From: Sphingomonas sp. Root710
GTDB lineage: Bacteria > Pseudomonadota > Alphaproteobacteria > Sphingomonadales > Sphingomonadaceae
Assembly: GCF_001429065.1 (NCBI RefSeq)
Contig: NZ_LMIB01000016.1
Location: forward strand, 133,684 to 197,683
DNA: 64,000 bases
Direction: 5' to 3'
Shown: positions 1 to 8,703 of the stretch, one piece after another
How the letters are laid out: the number at the start of each line of letters is the position of its first letter
How positions within the stretch are numbered: the stretch's first letter is position 1
Notes under the pieces: model-generated
What the model was told of the DNA's origin: nothing
Seen by the model: the letters and a program-made list of their open reading frames with translations, nothing else
Database searches by the model: none
Program-made: the position numbers and the translations under genes

Positions 1-701
1 TTTGCCAGCGTGTCGGCAATATTCATGAGCACACCCATCAGCCGGATCGCCAGCGCGTTGGCGGAAACCCCCTGATGCACGGCGCTGGAATGGGCGGCAA
101 CACCCGTTACGCCAACATTGAACAAATGCATGCTCTTATGGCTTCCGACGATCCGCATCCGTGACGGTTCGCCGATGATCGCCACCGCCGGCGCCTCCAC
201 TTTGGAAACGAGCCGCTCGATCAGACGTGGCGCGCCGAGACAGCCGATCTCCTCGTCATAGCTGAACGCCAGATAGATCGGCCGTGCCAGCAAATCGAGG
301 TCGGCATATTCCAGCGCCGCCAGCACGCAGGCGATGAACGATTTCATGTCTGCCGTTCCGCGGCCATAAAGTTTGTCTTCATGACGCGTCAGGGAGAAGG
401 GATCAGTGGTCCACGGCTGGTCTGCGGTCGGAACGACGTCGGTATGCCCCGAAAGGATGACGCCGTCCGGCTTTGCCGGGCCTGTCATCGCGAACAGATT
501 TGCCTTTTCCCCTGTGTCGTCCAGCAGGATCTCAGCTGAAATCCCCCGCTCATTCAGGAGCGTTTCAATATAGCGGATCAACGCAAGGTTACTGTTGCTC
601 GAAACCGTGTCAAAGGCAATCAAGTCAGCCAATATTTCAATGGCGCGTGCAGACGCCTCGGGTGCACTAACGTCGTCTGTCACGTTTGAGCCCTTAATCA
701 T
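1..701 (-). CDS. argE: Acetylornithine deacetylase / M20 metallopeptidase, C-terminal part outside the window
   Basis: I translated this frame by eye from ATG at 699-701; it is open to the window edge, giving about 233 residues of the N-terminal part. Motifs of the M20 (ArgE/DapE) family are clear: SGHTDVVP (metal-binding His and Asp), GRGTADMKS (bridging Asp), DEEIGCLGA (catalytic Glu pair) and the dimerisation-domain stretch GVTGVAAHSS. ArgE removes the acetyl group from N-acetylornithine in the cytoplasm; related enzymes act on other acylated amino acids. It lies 66 bp downstream of the TonB receptor on the same strand, but a strong hairpin separates them. Because the gene sits at the edge of a catabolic island rather than with arg genes, a catabolic M20 amidohydrolase is the main alternative. 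Confidence 0.85.
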   Translation of the reverse strand, partial: MIKGSNVTDDVSAPEASARAIEILADLIAFDTVSSNSNLALIRYIETLLNERGISAEILLDDTGEKANLFAMTGPAKPDGVILSGHTDVVPTADQPWTTDPFSLTRHEDKLYGRGTADMKSFIACVLAALEYADLDLLARPIYLAFSYDEEIGCLGAPRLIERLVSKVEAPAVAIIGEPSRMRIVGSHKSMHLFNVGVTGVAAHSSAVHQGVSANALAIRLMGVLMNIADTLA

Positions 702-714
702 CGAATATGGTAAA

Positions 715-760
715 GTTGTTGTGGGCGGAGCCTATGATCAGGCGCCCGCCCACAACATTG
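715..760 (-). terminator. Hairpin between TonB receptor and argE-like gene
   Basis: GTTGTGGGCGG at 718-728 pairs exactly with CCGCCCACAAC at 746-756, and the stem can extend inwards through GCCT/AGGC. On the minus strand the stem is followed by AACTTTACC, a poor U tract, so it may attenuate rather than stop transcription into the argE-like gene. Confidence 0.5.
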
Positions 761-767
761 TCCAGCG

Positions 768-3035
768 TCAGAAATTCGAGGCTAGCTGGATGCCGAAGGT
801 CCGCGGCCGTGTGCGGAACTGCGTGCTATAGGAGAAATCGGGGATCGTCGTTCCCTGCCAGTTGGTGATGTTCGTGGCATAGAGCGCGATCGATTGCTGC
901 CGGTTATTGGAGATTTCCAGACGCGTGTTCAGGCTGAACGGCGCACCGCTGCGATAGCAGTGGTTGATGTTCCCGCCTGAGGCGTTGCACTCCTTATAAT
1001 CGACATCTTTCTCCCTGAGGTTGAGAGCAGCATAATCGCCGGGCGCCAGGATCTGCGTCGATGCAGAGCGATAGGTCGCCGATATCTCATAGCGGGCATT
1101 CATGTTTTCACTGAGCGCCCAGGAATAATTGATATAGGCCGAGGCCGTATAGCGTGGCGAGAAAGCCAGGCGATTACCCGCGAAATAGGTGGCGGGAGTG
1201 TTACTGCCGGGGCCCCCGGCCAAGATGTCGTCATCCAGCTTCAGATCATTGCTGCTGAGGCTGCCTCCGATATTCAGCCCACGGATCGGGTGCAGGCCAA
1301 GCGACAAGTCGAAACCTGCGCCGCTCGCCGACGTACCGTTGATGACCGCGCCGACGGGCACGCATTCGCCCTTCGCGTTGCAGAACTGAACGGTCGCGCC
1401 CTGCTGAACGTCCTTCCACTTGATGTAGTACACGGACAGATCATAGGTGATCAGGCCGCTGCCGAGGTTGCCCTTGGCGCCGACTTCATAATTGTGGAGC
1501 TTGTCGGGTCCCGCCGGAGGGTAGGTCGGATCGACGGCAATGGACAAGGGCTGCTGGTTCACGCCGCTGCGGAAACCGACCGAATAGGTCGCATAGATGT
1601 TGGTATTCTTGTCGGGCAGCCAGGCCAGAACAACGCGGGGCGTCGTCGCCTTCGCGACATTCTTAACATCGACCACCGGCAAGATATTCGTCGGATTTAC
1701 GCGCGTCTGGGTTCCATATTTATCATGGAAGTAGCGCAAGCCGCCCGTCAGCTCGAAATGGTCGTCGGCAAAAGCATAGGTGGCCTGCCCGAACACCGCG
1801 TAGGATTTCGACGTGTCGCGGAACGACGTGTTGTTTCCGGCGCCGAACGCCAAGGGCAGGGTCTGGTAGGTATCGTTCTGCGCGTCACGATAGAAGGCGC
1901 CGACCTGCCACCGCAAATTCGTGCTGTTCGAGGAGTTGACCAGGAATTCCTCGGTAAACACGCGAGCGGGCAATCGGCTGAAAAGGCGCCCGTTATCAGG
2001 ATCCGCCTGAATGAAGATCAGCGCATTGTCCGTGTGGGTAAACACGGTCTGCTTGAATCTCAGAAGGCTTGTGGAACTGGAAATCGACGCGAACGGCAGG
2101 TCGTAAGCAATCTTGGCGTTATAAGCGCCGAAGCGAACTTTCGACGGGATCGGCCTGGGAGCAAGCTGCTGAACCCCGTTCTTGCCGAAGGACGGAGCGC
2201 CTTCCTTGATCGAGGAAAGCCATGCGCCCAGATCGATCTTCAGATCCTCTGTCGGATGATAAGCCAGCTTGGCGCGGATATAACCATTGTCGGTGTAATT
2301 CGCATTGCGCTTGCTCTGAAGCGGCTGGTCGATCCAGCCAGCGTCGTGATTGAAGCCGCCGACGAGGCGGATGGCCAGCACGTCCTGGACCAGCGGCACG
2401 TTGATGGCGGCATCACCCTGATAGCTTATCCCACCGCCTTCGGTCGTCGCCGTGCCAACCCGGGCCTTTGCCTCGAATTTCGACGGATCGGCTTGACTGG
2501 TTACGATATTCACCACGCCGTTGAGGGCCGATGCGCCATAGAGCGTTCCCTGAGGCCCGCGCAGCACCTCGATACGCGACAAGTCGAAGTCCCCGGCATT
2601 CGGGACGCCCGCGGACCGGCCCAAGGCAAAGGGAACGCCGTCGATATAATAGCCTGTGGTGCTCGATGTGAGACCGAACGGAACGGCAGGCGAGACGCCA
2701 CGGATCGAAATCTGGGTCACGCCGCCAAGATCGCTCGTCTGACCTGATACGCTGGGCGTGGTCTGAAGTGCCTCCAGAACGCCGCCGGCGGACTGCTTGT
2801 CGAGCAACTTGCCGTCGAGAACCGACACGTTGATCGGAACCTTCTGCAGCGGCTCTTCACGCTTCTGTGCAGTTACGACGATCTCATCGCCGATGACGGT
2901 ATTTGGCTGCACCTTCTGCGCCATGGTCGGACATGTCGCGATCGACGACGCAAAGATGGTCGTCGCGAGCAGTAATAAGCGACGATTTTTGAGGTCGGAT
3001 ACGCGGGGACGACAGATTGCGGAAATAGCGTTCAT
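768..3035 (-). CDS. TonB-dependent outer-membrane receptor
   Basis: This 755-residue protein is an outer-membrane beta-barrel transporter energised by TonB. The start at 3035 is preceded by GGGGGGAAA and gives a signal peptide (LLLLATTIFASSIATCPTMAQ) of normal length; a 65-residue longer frame exists but is not supported by a ribosome binding site. The plug begins at the TonB-box-like EIVVTAQKREE, contains the plug signature EVLRGPQGTLYGASALNGVV, and the chain ends in a terminal Phe (GIQLASNF) as expected for a barrel. It is transcribed divergently from the first tannase-family gene, which suggests that the receptor takes up that esterase's substrate or products. The substrate cannot be read from sequence. 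Confidence 0.93.
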   Translation of the reverse strand: MNAISAICRPRVSDLKNRRLLLLATTIFASSIATCPTMAQKVQPNTVIGDEIVVTAQKREEPLQKVPINVSVLDGKLLDKQSAGGVLEALQTTPSVSGQTSDLGGVTQISIRGVSPAVPFGLTSSTTGYYIDGVPFALGRSAGVPNAGDFDLSRIEVLRGPQGTLYGASALNGVVNIVTSQADPSKFEAKARVGTATTEGGGISYQGDAAINVPLVQDVLAIRLVGGFNHDAGWIDQPLQSKRNANYTDNGYIRAKLAYHPTEDLKIDLGAWLSSIKEGAPSFGKNGVQQLAPRPIPSKVRFGAYNAKIAYDLPFASISSSTSLLRFKQTVFTHTDNALIFIQADPDNGRLFSRLPARVFTEEFLVNSSNSTNLRWQVGAFYRDAQNDTYQTLPLAFGAGNNTSFRDTSKSYAVFGQATYAFADDHFELTGGLRYFHDKYGTQTRVNPTNILPVVDVKNVAKATTPRVVLAWLPDKNTNIYATYSVGFRSGVNQQPLSIAVDPTYPPAGPDKLHNYEVGAKGNLGSGLITYDLSVYYIKWKDVQQGATVQFCNAKGECVPVGAVINGTSASGAGFDLSLGLHPIRGLNIGGSLSSNDLKLDDDILAGGPGSNTPATYFAGNRLAFSPRYTASAYINYSWALSENMNARYEISATYRSASTQILAPGDYAALNLREKDVDYKECNASGGNINHCYRSGAPFSLNTRLEISNNRQQSIALYATNITNWQGTTIPDFSYSTQFRTRPRTFGIQLASNF

Positions 3036-3436
3036 TAGATTTCCCCCCAAATGAGCTTTCCCGAGCGCTTGCCGAATTATCGGGCTTTGCCAGGCGTCAT
3101 GAAACTGACTTCGAATGCGCCTATCGGTAAATCTGCATTTTCGCAGGGTGCATTTGCTGAAATGTACGCGCCGCCAATTGGCGTCGGCGCCAATGAGGAG
3201 CATGCGCCAGCCGACGATGCACGCGCCCATAGTGAAAGCCGCGCCTGGCGGAACCGCATATTTCGCTCATAAGCGCAAAATATCCTTAGCCGCATGTATT
3301 CAGCTTCCGCGCGCGTGCGCTATTTGCCGGATGCCGACTATGCGGCATGACGAAGGCACCTTGCAATAATGCAGGTCGCAGCAAGGAAATCCAAAGTCCA
3401 TCATGTGCCGAAGGCAGGGCACATGGAGGGAGTGGA
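3036..3436. promoter_or_regulatory. Divergent control region between TonB receptor and tannase-family gene
   Basis: This 401-bp gap has no credible gene. It holds a 36-bp element (3129-3164) that recurs upstream of the TonB remnant near 16,100, a perfect dyad ATTGGCG-TCGG-CGCCAAT at 3177-3194, and an imperfect AT-flanked dyad at 3258-3283 (ATATTTCGC ... GCGCAAAATAT). These are candidate operator sites for the two divergent transcription units; promoter assignment is inference. Confidence 0.5.
3129..3164 (-). repeat. TonB-upstream conserved element, copy 1
   Basis: The 36 bases match 16,091-16,126 at 30 positions by my count; shared blocks are AAATCTGC, TTTTCGCA and ATTTGC. Both copies lie upstream of a TonB-type receptor gene in the same orientation (about 95 bp from the ATG here). 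Confidence 0.55.
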
Positions 3437-5056
3437 ATGTTGGGTAAAAATGGTCGCGCGGCGCTGATGGGGGCGGGCGGCGTTTGTTTTGCGGCGGGCC
3501 TTTCGATCGCCGTGTTTTCCGGATCGACTGCCACCAACGCTGCGACGCAAGGCGCCGCACCAACCAGCGACAAAGCCACGTCGATCACCGCGGAGCAGGC
3601 CTGTACGCGCCTGTCCGGCAAGACCGTCGATGGCACCACGCTCAACACCGCTTTGATCGCGCAAAGTGGTGCCACTCCCGCTTATTGCCAGATCACCGGA
3701 CTGATCGCACCTGCGCTGAACTTCGAACTTCGCCTTCCCGCCGACTGGAACGGCAAATTCTATTATAGTGGCGGTGGCGGCTTCAACGGAGCGATCCGCC
3801 GCGTCCCCATTGCGCCGCTGCTTCAGGGATATGCCGTGGCGGCCAGCGATTCGGGCCATCAGGGCGAAGAGGCGTCCGCCGCTTTCATCGAAGGCAATGA
3901 CCATGCGGCCGAACTTTTCGGCAGCAAGTCCGTGCCGACGGTGACCGCGATGGCCATGAAGATCTTGAAGGCCGCCTATGACAAGCAGCCGGTCCGGCGC
4001 TATTTCGAAGGTTGTTCGACGGGCGGCCGCGAAGCTTTGGTTGCGGTGCAACGCAATCCGGATCTGTTCGACGGCGTCATCGTGCGTGCGCCGGCCCATA
4101 ATCTCGTCGGTCTGTTCGGCCAGTTCAATCTGGTGGCCAAGACTCTCAACATGCCCGGCGCGAGCTTCTCGCCGGCGAAGTCGGCTCTTCTGGCGGGCCA
4201 TGTCCGGAAGGTTTGCGACGCTCTCGACGGCATTTCCGATGGCGTTGTGTCCAACCCGGCCGCCTGCACCGCGAAGAAATTGAATATCGCGGCGATGCGT
4301 TGTGCCGGCGGAAAGGATAGCGGCAATAGCTGCTTCTCCGATCAGCAGCTCGCGGTCATCGATGCCTGGACCAAGGATGTGAGCTTCGCCGGCGGAGCTT
4401 ATACCAGCCAGGGCTACAACCTGACCGGCAACGAAGATGATGAGATGAACTTCCGCCTCTGGGCCGCGGGCAATGGCGACGTCCGGAAATCGGTGCAGTA
4501 CGGCATTTCAGACAGCGTGGTAAAATATTACATCGCCGGCGACCCGAAGGTCGATTCGCTGACCTATGCACCATATGACAAGAATCGTGCGGCGCTCGAC
4601 CGGATGGCGCAGCTCAACGATGCGACCCAGGCCGACATCCGTCCTTTCCTCAACAGGGGGGGCAAGGCGATCTTCTGGCACGGCGGTGCCGACGCCGGTC
4701 TCAGCGTCAATGCGACCATCGACTATTTCACCAAGATGCGACGCGCGGTTGGTTCGGCCAAGGCCAATAGTTCCACGCGACTTTACGTCGCGCCTGGCGT
4801 GAACCATTGCGCGGGTGGAGCAGGCGCGGACGAAGCCGATCTGTTGACCGCGTTGGACAACTGGTCGACCAGAGGTACCGCGCCGAATGTGCTGACGGCG
4901 GTCAAACGCGATACGAACGGCTCGGTGATGTTCAGCCGTCCTTTGTGCCAATATCCGCGCTACCCACGCTATGTCGGGCCGGCCGGCAACTCCACCGCGG
5001 CCCGGTCGGCGGCAAGCTATGTTTGCACATTGCCTGCGCAGATGGCGAAGCGCTGA
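3437..5056 (+). CDS. Tannase/feruloyl esterase family protein, exported (paralog 1)
   Basis: The 539-residue product is a tannase-family (PF07519-type) serine esterase that would hydrolyse esters of phenolic acids. ATG at 3437 follows GGAGGGAGTGG, and the N-terminus is a signal peptide, so it acts in the periplasm or outside. The family's CS-D-HC layout is present: nucleophile in GCSTGGREAL (about residue 194), acidic residue in WHGGADAGLS, and His-Cys in VNHCAGG, the two adjacent cysteines normally forming a disulfide that ties Ser and His together. It heads a plus-strand operon with a DJ-1 protein, a transporter, a polyol dehydrogenase, a second family member and a sugar kinase. The family also includes MHETase and feruloyl esterases, so the substrate is open. 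Confidence 0.9.
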   Translation: MLGKNGRAALMGAGGVCFAAGLSIAVFSGSTATNAATQGAAPTSDKATSITAEQACTRLSGKTVDGTTLNTALIAQSGATPAYCQITGLIAPALNFELRLPADWNGKFYYSGGGGFNGAIRRVPIAPLLQGYAVAASDSGHQGEEASAAFIEGNDHAAELFGSKSVPTVTAMAMKILKAAYDKQPVRRYFEGCSTGGREALVAVQRNPDLFDGVIVRAPAHNLVGLFGQFNLVAKTLNMPGASFSPAKSALLAGHVRKVCDALDGISDGVVSNPAACTAKKLNIAAMRCAGGKDSGNSCFSDQQLAVIDAWTKDVSFAGGAYTSQGYNLTGNEDDEMNFRLWAAGNGDVRKSVQYGISDSVVKYYIAGDPKVDSLTYAPYDKNRAALDRMAQLNDATQADIRPFLNRGGKAIFWHGGADAGLSVNATIDYFTKMRRAVGSAKANSSTRLYVAPGVNHCAGGAGADEADLLTALDNWSTRGTAPNVLTAVKRDTNGSVMFSRPLCQYPRYPRYVGPAGNSTAARSAASYVCTLPAQMAKR

Positions 5057-5098
5057 GGGGGGCGGACCGTCGATCGCGTCGGCTGGGAGGGATAGGAA

Positions 5099-5857
5099 AT
5101 GAAGCGCGTCGTTTTCGGATATCTTCGCAAGCTGGGTATCGCCCTCCTCGCGATCAGCGGTTCCATGGCGTTGTCCGCTGCCCCGCCCTCGTCACCCGTT
5201 GCTGCCCAGCATGTGGAGAATCAGGTGTCGCTCGCACCCCAGCCGTCCCACAAGCCGAAAAAGATCGGAATCGTTCTTTTCGATGGGTTCGAAACCCTCG
5301 ACGTTTTTGGTCCGGTGGAGATGTGGGGCCGCCTTCCCGATTATGAGATGGTGATGGTTTCGCAACATGGCGGGCCCGTCAAATCCGCCCAGGGCATCGA
5401 GACCATCGCCCCGCTATCATTCGCGAACGCGCCTCAGTTCGACATATTGATGGTCCCGGGCGGCGCGGGCACGCGAACCGAGGTCAACAATCCCGAGCTG
5501 CTGGCTTTCCTGCGGAAGCAGGATCACGGGACCGAATGGACGACGTCGGTCTGCACAGGCTCGGCGCTGCTGGCCAAGGCCGGCATCCTCGATGGCCGCA
5601 AGGCTACATCCAATAAATTGGCGTTCCGATGGGCGGCCAGCCAATCGGATAAGGTGTCGTGGCAGACACATGCGCGCTGGGTGATCGACGGAAAATATAT
5701 CAGCTCGTCGGGCGTATCGGCAGGCACCGACATGGCGCTCGCCCTGGTCGAGACGCTCTACGGGCGCGAGCTGGCCGAACATACCGCGCATTTCACCGAA
5801 TATGTCTGGAACGACGATCCTTCCAACGACCCGTTTGCCGTCAACGAAAAGCCCTAG
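5099..5857 (+). CDS. DJ-1/PfpI family protein with signal peptide
   Basis: This 252-residue protein has an N-terminal hydrophobic leader (about residues 10-30, ending near APPSSPVAAQ) followed by a DJ-1/PfpI class-I-amidotransferase-like domain. The nucleophile elbow is SVCTGSALLAKAG, with the acidic residue typical of the superfamily near LFDGFETLDVFGP. The pattern resembles isonitrile hydratase and the ligand-sensing domain of GATase1-type AraC regulators, but no DNA-binding domain is attached. ATG at 5099 follows GGGAGGGATAGG. It sits 42 bp after the first tannase-family gene and ahead of the transporter, so it belongs to that operon. A hydratase or glyoxalase-like role is possible; the export signal is unusual for this family. 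Confidence 0.78.
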   Translation: MKRVVFGYLRKLGIALLAISGSMALSAAPPSSPVAAQHVENQVSLAPQPSHKPKKIGIVLFDGFETLDVFGPVEMWGRLPDYEMVMVSQHGGPVKSAQGIETIAPLSFANAPQFDILMVPGGAGTRTEVNNPELLAFLRKQDHGTEWTTSVCTGSALLAKAGILDGRKATSNKLAFRWAASQSDKVSWQTHARWVIDGKYISSSGVSAGTDMALALVETLYGRELAEHTAHFTEYVWNDDPSNDPFAVNEKP

Positions 5858-5927
5858 GATTGGCCAGGTCGAACGGGAGACTTACGGTCCTGCCGAGGGA
5901 TTAGAATAACCGAGGGGAGGGAATTCG

Positions 5928-7178
5928 ATGGAAACGCGGGCTCAGATAACATTGCTCGACAGGATCGGCATACCGACGACTTTTTTCTGGGGTTATCTCG
6001 GCCTGCTGCTCTTCATGATCGGCGACGGCGTAGAGACCAGCTTCCTGTCGCGGCTGTTCGTCGACCAGGGCTTCGATCAGTCGCAGGTCGGCGTCATCTT
6101 CACCGTCTACGGCATCACCGCTGCGATAGGCGCTTATCTGGCGGGTGCGTTGTCGGACCTTTGGGGCTCACGCAAGGTGATGGCGGCGGGCGCGATCATC
6201 TGGCTGGTCCTCCACTTGGTGATGCTGACCATCGCGCTGCCGACACGCAATTACGCGCTGCTGGCCGCGTCATACGGCCTGCGCGGCTTCGGCTATCCGC
6301 TTTTTGCCTATGGGTTCATGGTCTGGCTGATCGCCGGGTCGCCCAAGGAACGGCTGAACACCGCGCTGGGCTGGTTCTGGTGCTGCTTCACCGCCGGCTA
6401 TCCGGTCATTGGGTCGCTCCTGGCGGCGGCGTTCCTGCCGGTCCTGCACCCTGTGGGTCTGCTGTGGCTATCCTGGGCTCTGGTCGGGGCCGGCGCCGCG
6501 ATCGCCCTGCTCCTGATCGCAGATAGGACCGGGCGCCAACCACTGGCTGCGCCCGAAGCACGCGATCTCAAGTCGATCTTGCTCGGCGGCATCACCATCA
6601 TGTTCACGGTGCCGGCCGTTGGACGCGGCGCGATCGCGCGGGTCATCAACACCACCTCGCAATTCGGCATGTGGGTGTTCTTCCCCATCTTCTTCACGCA
6701 GCAGCTCGGCCTGCCGATCGAACAATGGGCGACGCTGTTGTCGATCATGATGGGGGCGAACATGGCGGCAGTGATCGTGGTCGGCATGATCAGCGACCGC
6801 TGGAGCTGGCGGAAGTCCACGGCCCTGTTCGGCGGCGTGTTCTGCGCGGTCGCCTGCGTGGTGCTTTATTACACCTTGCTGGTCGCGTCTTCGAACTTCC
6901 TCGCCATCGCCGCTGCCGCCGTCCTCTACGGCGTCGCGGTCGCGGGATATGTCGCCCTGCCCCCGATGATGACGGCTCAGGCGCCCGAGCGGCAAGGTCA
7001 GGCCATGTCCGCCTACAGCCTTGGCGCTGGTGCGTCTGCCGCGGTCGGGCCGCTCGTCGGCACGCTGTTCATCGGTTCGCTCGGCCTCCAGGGCGTCGTC
7101 TGGATCTACGCCGCGCTCCACCTGGCGTCCGCCTTCCTCTGCCTCTCGATCAGGTCGCCCGGAGACGGCAGGCCGTGA
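5928..7178 (+). CDS. MFS transporter, polyol permease (RbtT/DalT/CsbX) type
   Basis: The 416-residue protein has about 12 hydrophobic segments and the MFS loop motif GALSDLWGSRKV. The opening GIPTTFFWGYLGLLLFMIGD resembles the RbtT/DalT/CsbX polyol permeases, which import ribitol or D-arabitol. It would work in the inner membrane. Context supports a polyol: the stop codon overlaps the start of a mannitol/arabinitol-type dehydrogenase (GTGA), and a sugar kinase follows. The start at 5928 follows a GGGGAGGG purine run. The family assignment is from recall of motif similarity, so the substrate class is probable and the exact substrate unknown. Confidence 0.85.
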   Translation: METRAQITLLDRIGIPTTFFWGYLGLLLFMIGDGVETSFLSRLFVDQGFDQSQVGVIFTVYGITAAIGAYLAGALSDLWGSRKVMAAGAIIWLVLHLVMLTIALPTRNYALLAASYGLRGFGYPLFAYGFMVWLIAGSPKERLNTALGWFWCCFTAGYPVIGSLLAAAFLPVLHPVGLLWLSWALVGAGAAIALLLIADRTGRQPLAAPEARDLKSILLGGITIMFTVPAVGRGAIARVINTTSQFGMWVFFPIFFTQQLGLPIEQWATLLSIMMGANMAAVIVVGMISDRWSWRKSTALFGGVFCAVACVVLYYTLLVASSNFLAIAAAAVLYGVAVAGYVALPPMMTAQAPERQGQAMSAYSLGAGASAAVGPLVGTLFIGSLGLQGVVWIYAALHLASAFLCLSIRSPGDGRP

Positions 7179-8641
7179 AACTCAACCGGAGCACCCTGAA
7201 CACGCTCCCAGTGGAGATAGGCCGGCCCGGCTATGGACCGGGCGATCTCCGCGCTGGCATCCTGCATTTTGGCGTCGGCAATTTTCATCGCGCGCACCAG
7301 GGCAGCTACCTGGATCGTCTGTTTTCGCAGGGGCTCTCGCGCGACTGGGGAATCGTCGGTGCAGGCGTCATGCCGGCAGAACAACGCATGCGGAACATTC
7401 TGATCGAGCAGGACTTTCTGAGCTTGCTGGTCACGCGGTCCGCCGAACGGGACGAGGCGCGGGTCATCGCGCCGATGGTGGATTACCTGCCGATCGGCGA
7501 TCATGCCTCCATCATCGGGCGGATGACCGATCCCGCGATCCGGATCGTTTCCCTGACGGTCACCGAGGGCGGATATTTCCTGGACGGCGATGGCCGTTTC
7601 GATTGCAGTCATCCCGACATCCAAGCCGATGTCGCGCGCGAGGATCGTCCGCACACGGTGTTCGGCATGATCCTGGCGGCACTGGACAGGCGGCGCGCGG
7701 CAGGCCTGGCGCCTTTCACGGTGATGAGCTGCGACAATCTGCCGCACAACGGCCGGGTCGTGCGCGGAACGGTGACGGGCATGGCCCGGCTTTCCGATCC
7801 CTCGCTTGCAGACTGGATCGACCGCCATGTCGCCTTTCCGAACGGAATGGTCGACCGGATCACCCCCGCAACCACGGATCGTGAGCGCCTCATCGCAGCG
7901 GAGAAGCTCGGCTGCGAAGATCAATGGCCGGTCTTCTCCGAAGACTTCATCCAATGGGTGCTCGAGGACGACTTTCCCCAGGGACGGCCGGAACTGGAGG
8001 CGGCCGGCGTCACCTTCACGAAGGACGTGACGCGCTACGAGCATATGAAGCTCCGGGTTCTCAATGCCAGCCATGCCATGATCGCCTATCCGGCCGCGCT
8101 GATGGGGATCGAATATGCGCATGAGGCCGTGATCCATCCCTTGATCGCGCCCATGCTGGAGAAGGTGCAGCGTGACGAGGTTCTGCCGGCCCTGACGCCA
8201 GTGCCCGAAATGGCGCCTGACCGCTATTTCGCGATCGTGCGCAGCCGTTTCGCCAATCCCAAGATCGCCGATACGATCGCACGCCTCTGTCATGACGGCG
8301 CCAATCGGCAACCCAAATTCATCGTGCCGGCCATCCGCACGGCGCTCGATGAGGGCCTGCCCGTCAATGGGCTCGCCCTCGCCTCGGCGCTGTGGTGCCG
8401 CTATTGCGCCGGCACCCGGGACGATGGCGCAGCGATCCTTTCCGAGGATCCCCGCTGGCCGCAGCTCAACCGGGTCGCTCGAGCCGCCAGGTCCGAGCCC
8501 GGTGTCTGGCTCGATCAACGCGACATCTACGGTTCGGTGGGTGAGAATCCTGTTTTTCGCGAGGCCTTCGCGCGCGCGCTCCGCCGGATCTACGGGGCAG
8601 GCGTCGCCGCAACCCTCGCCTCCTTCGCGGCAGCATCATGA
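7175..8641 (+). CDS. Mannitol dehydrogenase family oxidoreductase (polyol to ketose)
   Basis: This 488-residue long-chain dehydrogenase oxidises a hexitol or pentitol (mannitol, D-arabitol) to the ketose, or reduces uronates such as fructuronate, with NAD(P). The Rossmann start HFGVGNFHRAHQ and the catalytic K-x4-N-x2-H signature (KLRVLNASH) are both visible. The GTG start at 7175 overlaps the transporter stop by four bases, indicating translational coupling; a longer upstream open frame is just the antisense-free shadow of the transporter gene. Together with the polyol permease and PfkB kinase it forms a route polyol to ketose to ketose phosphate. Which polyol is used cannot be decided from sequence. 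Confidence 0.9.
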   Translation: MKLNRSTLNTLPVEIGRPGYGPGDLRAGILHFGVGNFHRAHQGSYLDRLFSQGLSRDWGIVGAGVMPAEQRMRNILIEQDFLSLLVTRSAERDEARVIAPMVDYLPIGDHASIIGRMTDPAIRIVSLTVTEGGYFLDGDGRFDCSHPDIQADVAREDRPHTVFGMILAALDRRRAAGLAPFTVMSCDNLPHNGRVVRGTVTGMARLSDPSLADWIDRHVAFPNGMVDRITPATTDRERLIAAEKLGCEDQWPVFSEDFIQWVLEDDFPQGRPELEAAGVTFTKDVTRYEHMKLRVLNASHAMIAYPAALMGIEYAHEAVIHPLIAPMLEKVQRDEVLPALTPVPEMAPDRYFAIVRSRFANPKIADTIARLCHDGANRQPKFIVPAIRTALDEGLPVNGLALASALWCRYCAGTRDDGAAILSEDPRWPQLNRVARAARSEPGVWLDQRDIYGSVGENPVFREAFARALRRIYGAGVAATLASFAAAS

Positions 8642-8703
8642 TGTGCCGCGCAAAGCCATTTGGCGAGATTTTCAACCGGCATTGTCGAAGGAAAGGTGCG
8701 TCT

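Noticed and set aside
1290-2747. 485-codon open frame on the plus strand
   Set aside because: It is antisense to the TonB receptor gene; the translation is rich in Arg, His and Asp with no recognisable domain, as expected for a shadow frame in GC-rich DNA.
8638-8703. Earlier start for the second tannase-family gene
   Set aside because: The ATG at 8638 overlaps the upstream stop, but it would place the hydrophobic leader more than 25 residues in, and a good ribosome binding site precedes 8704.
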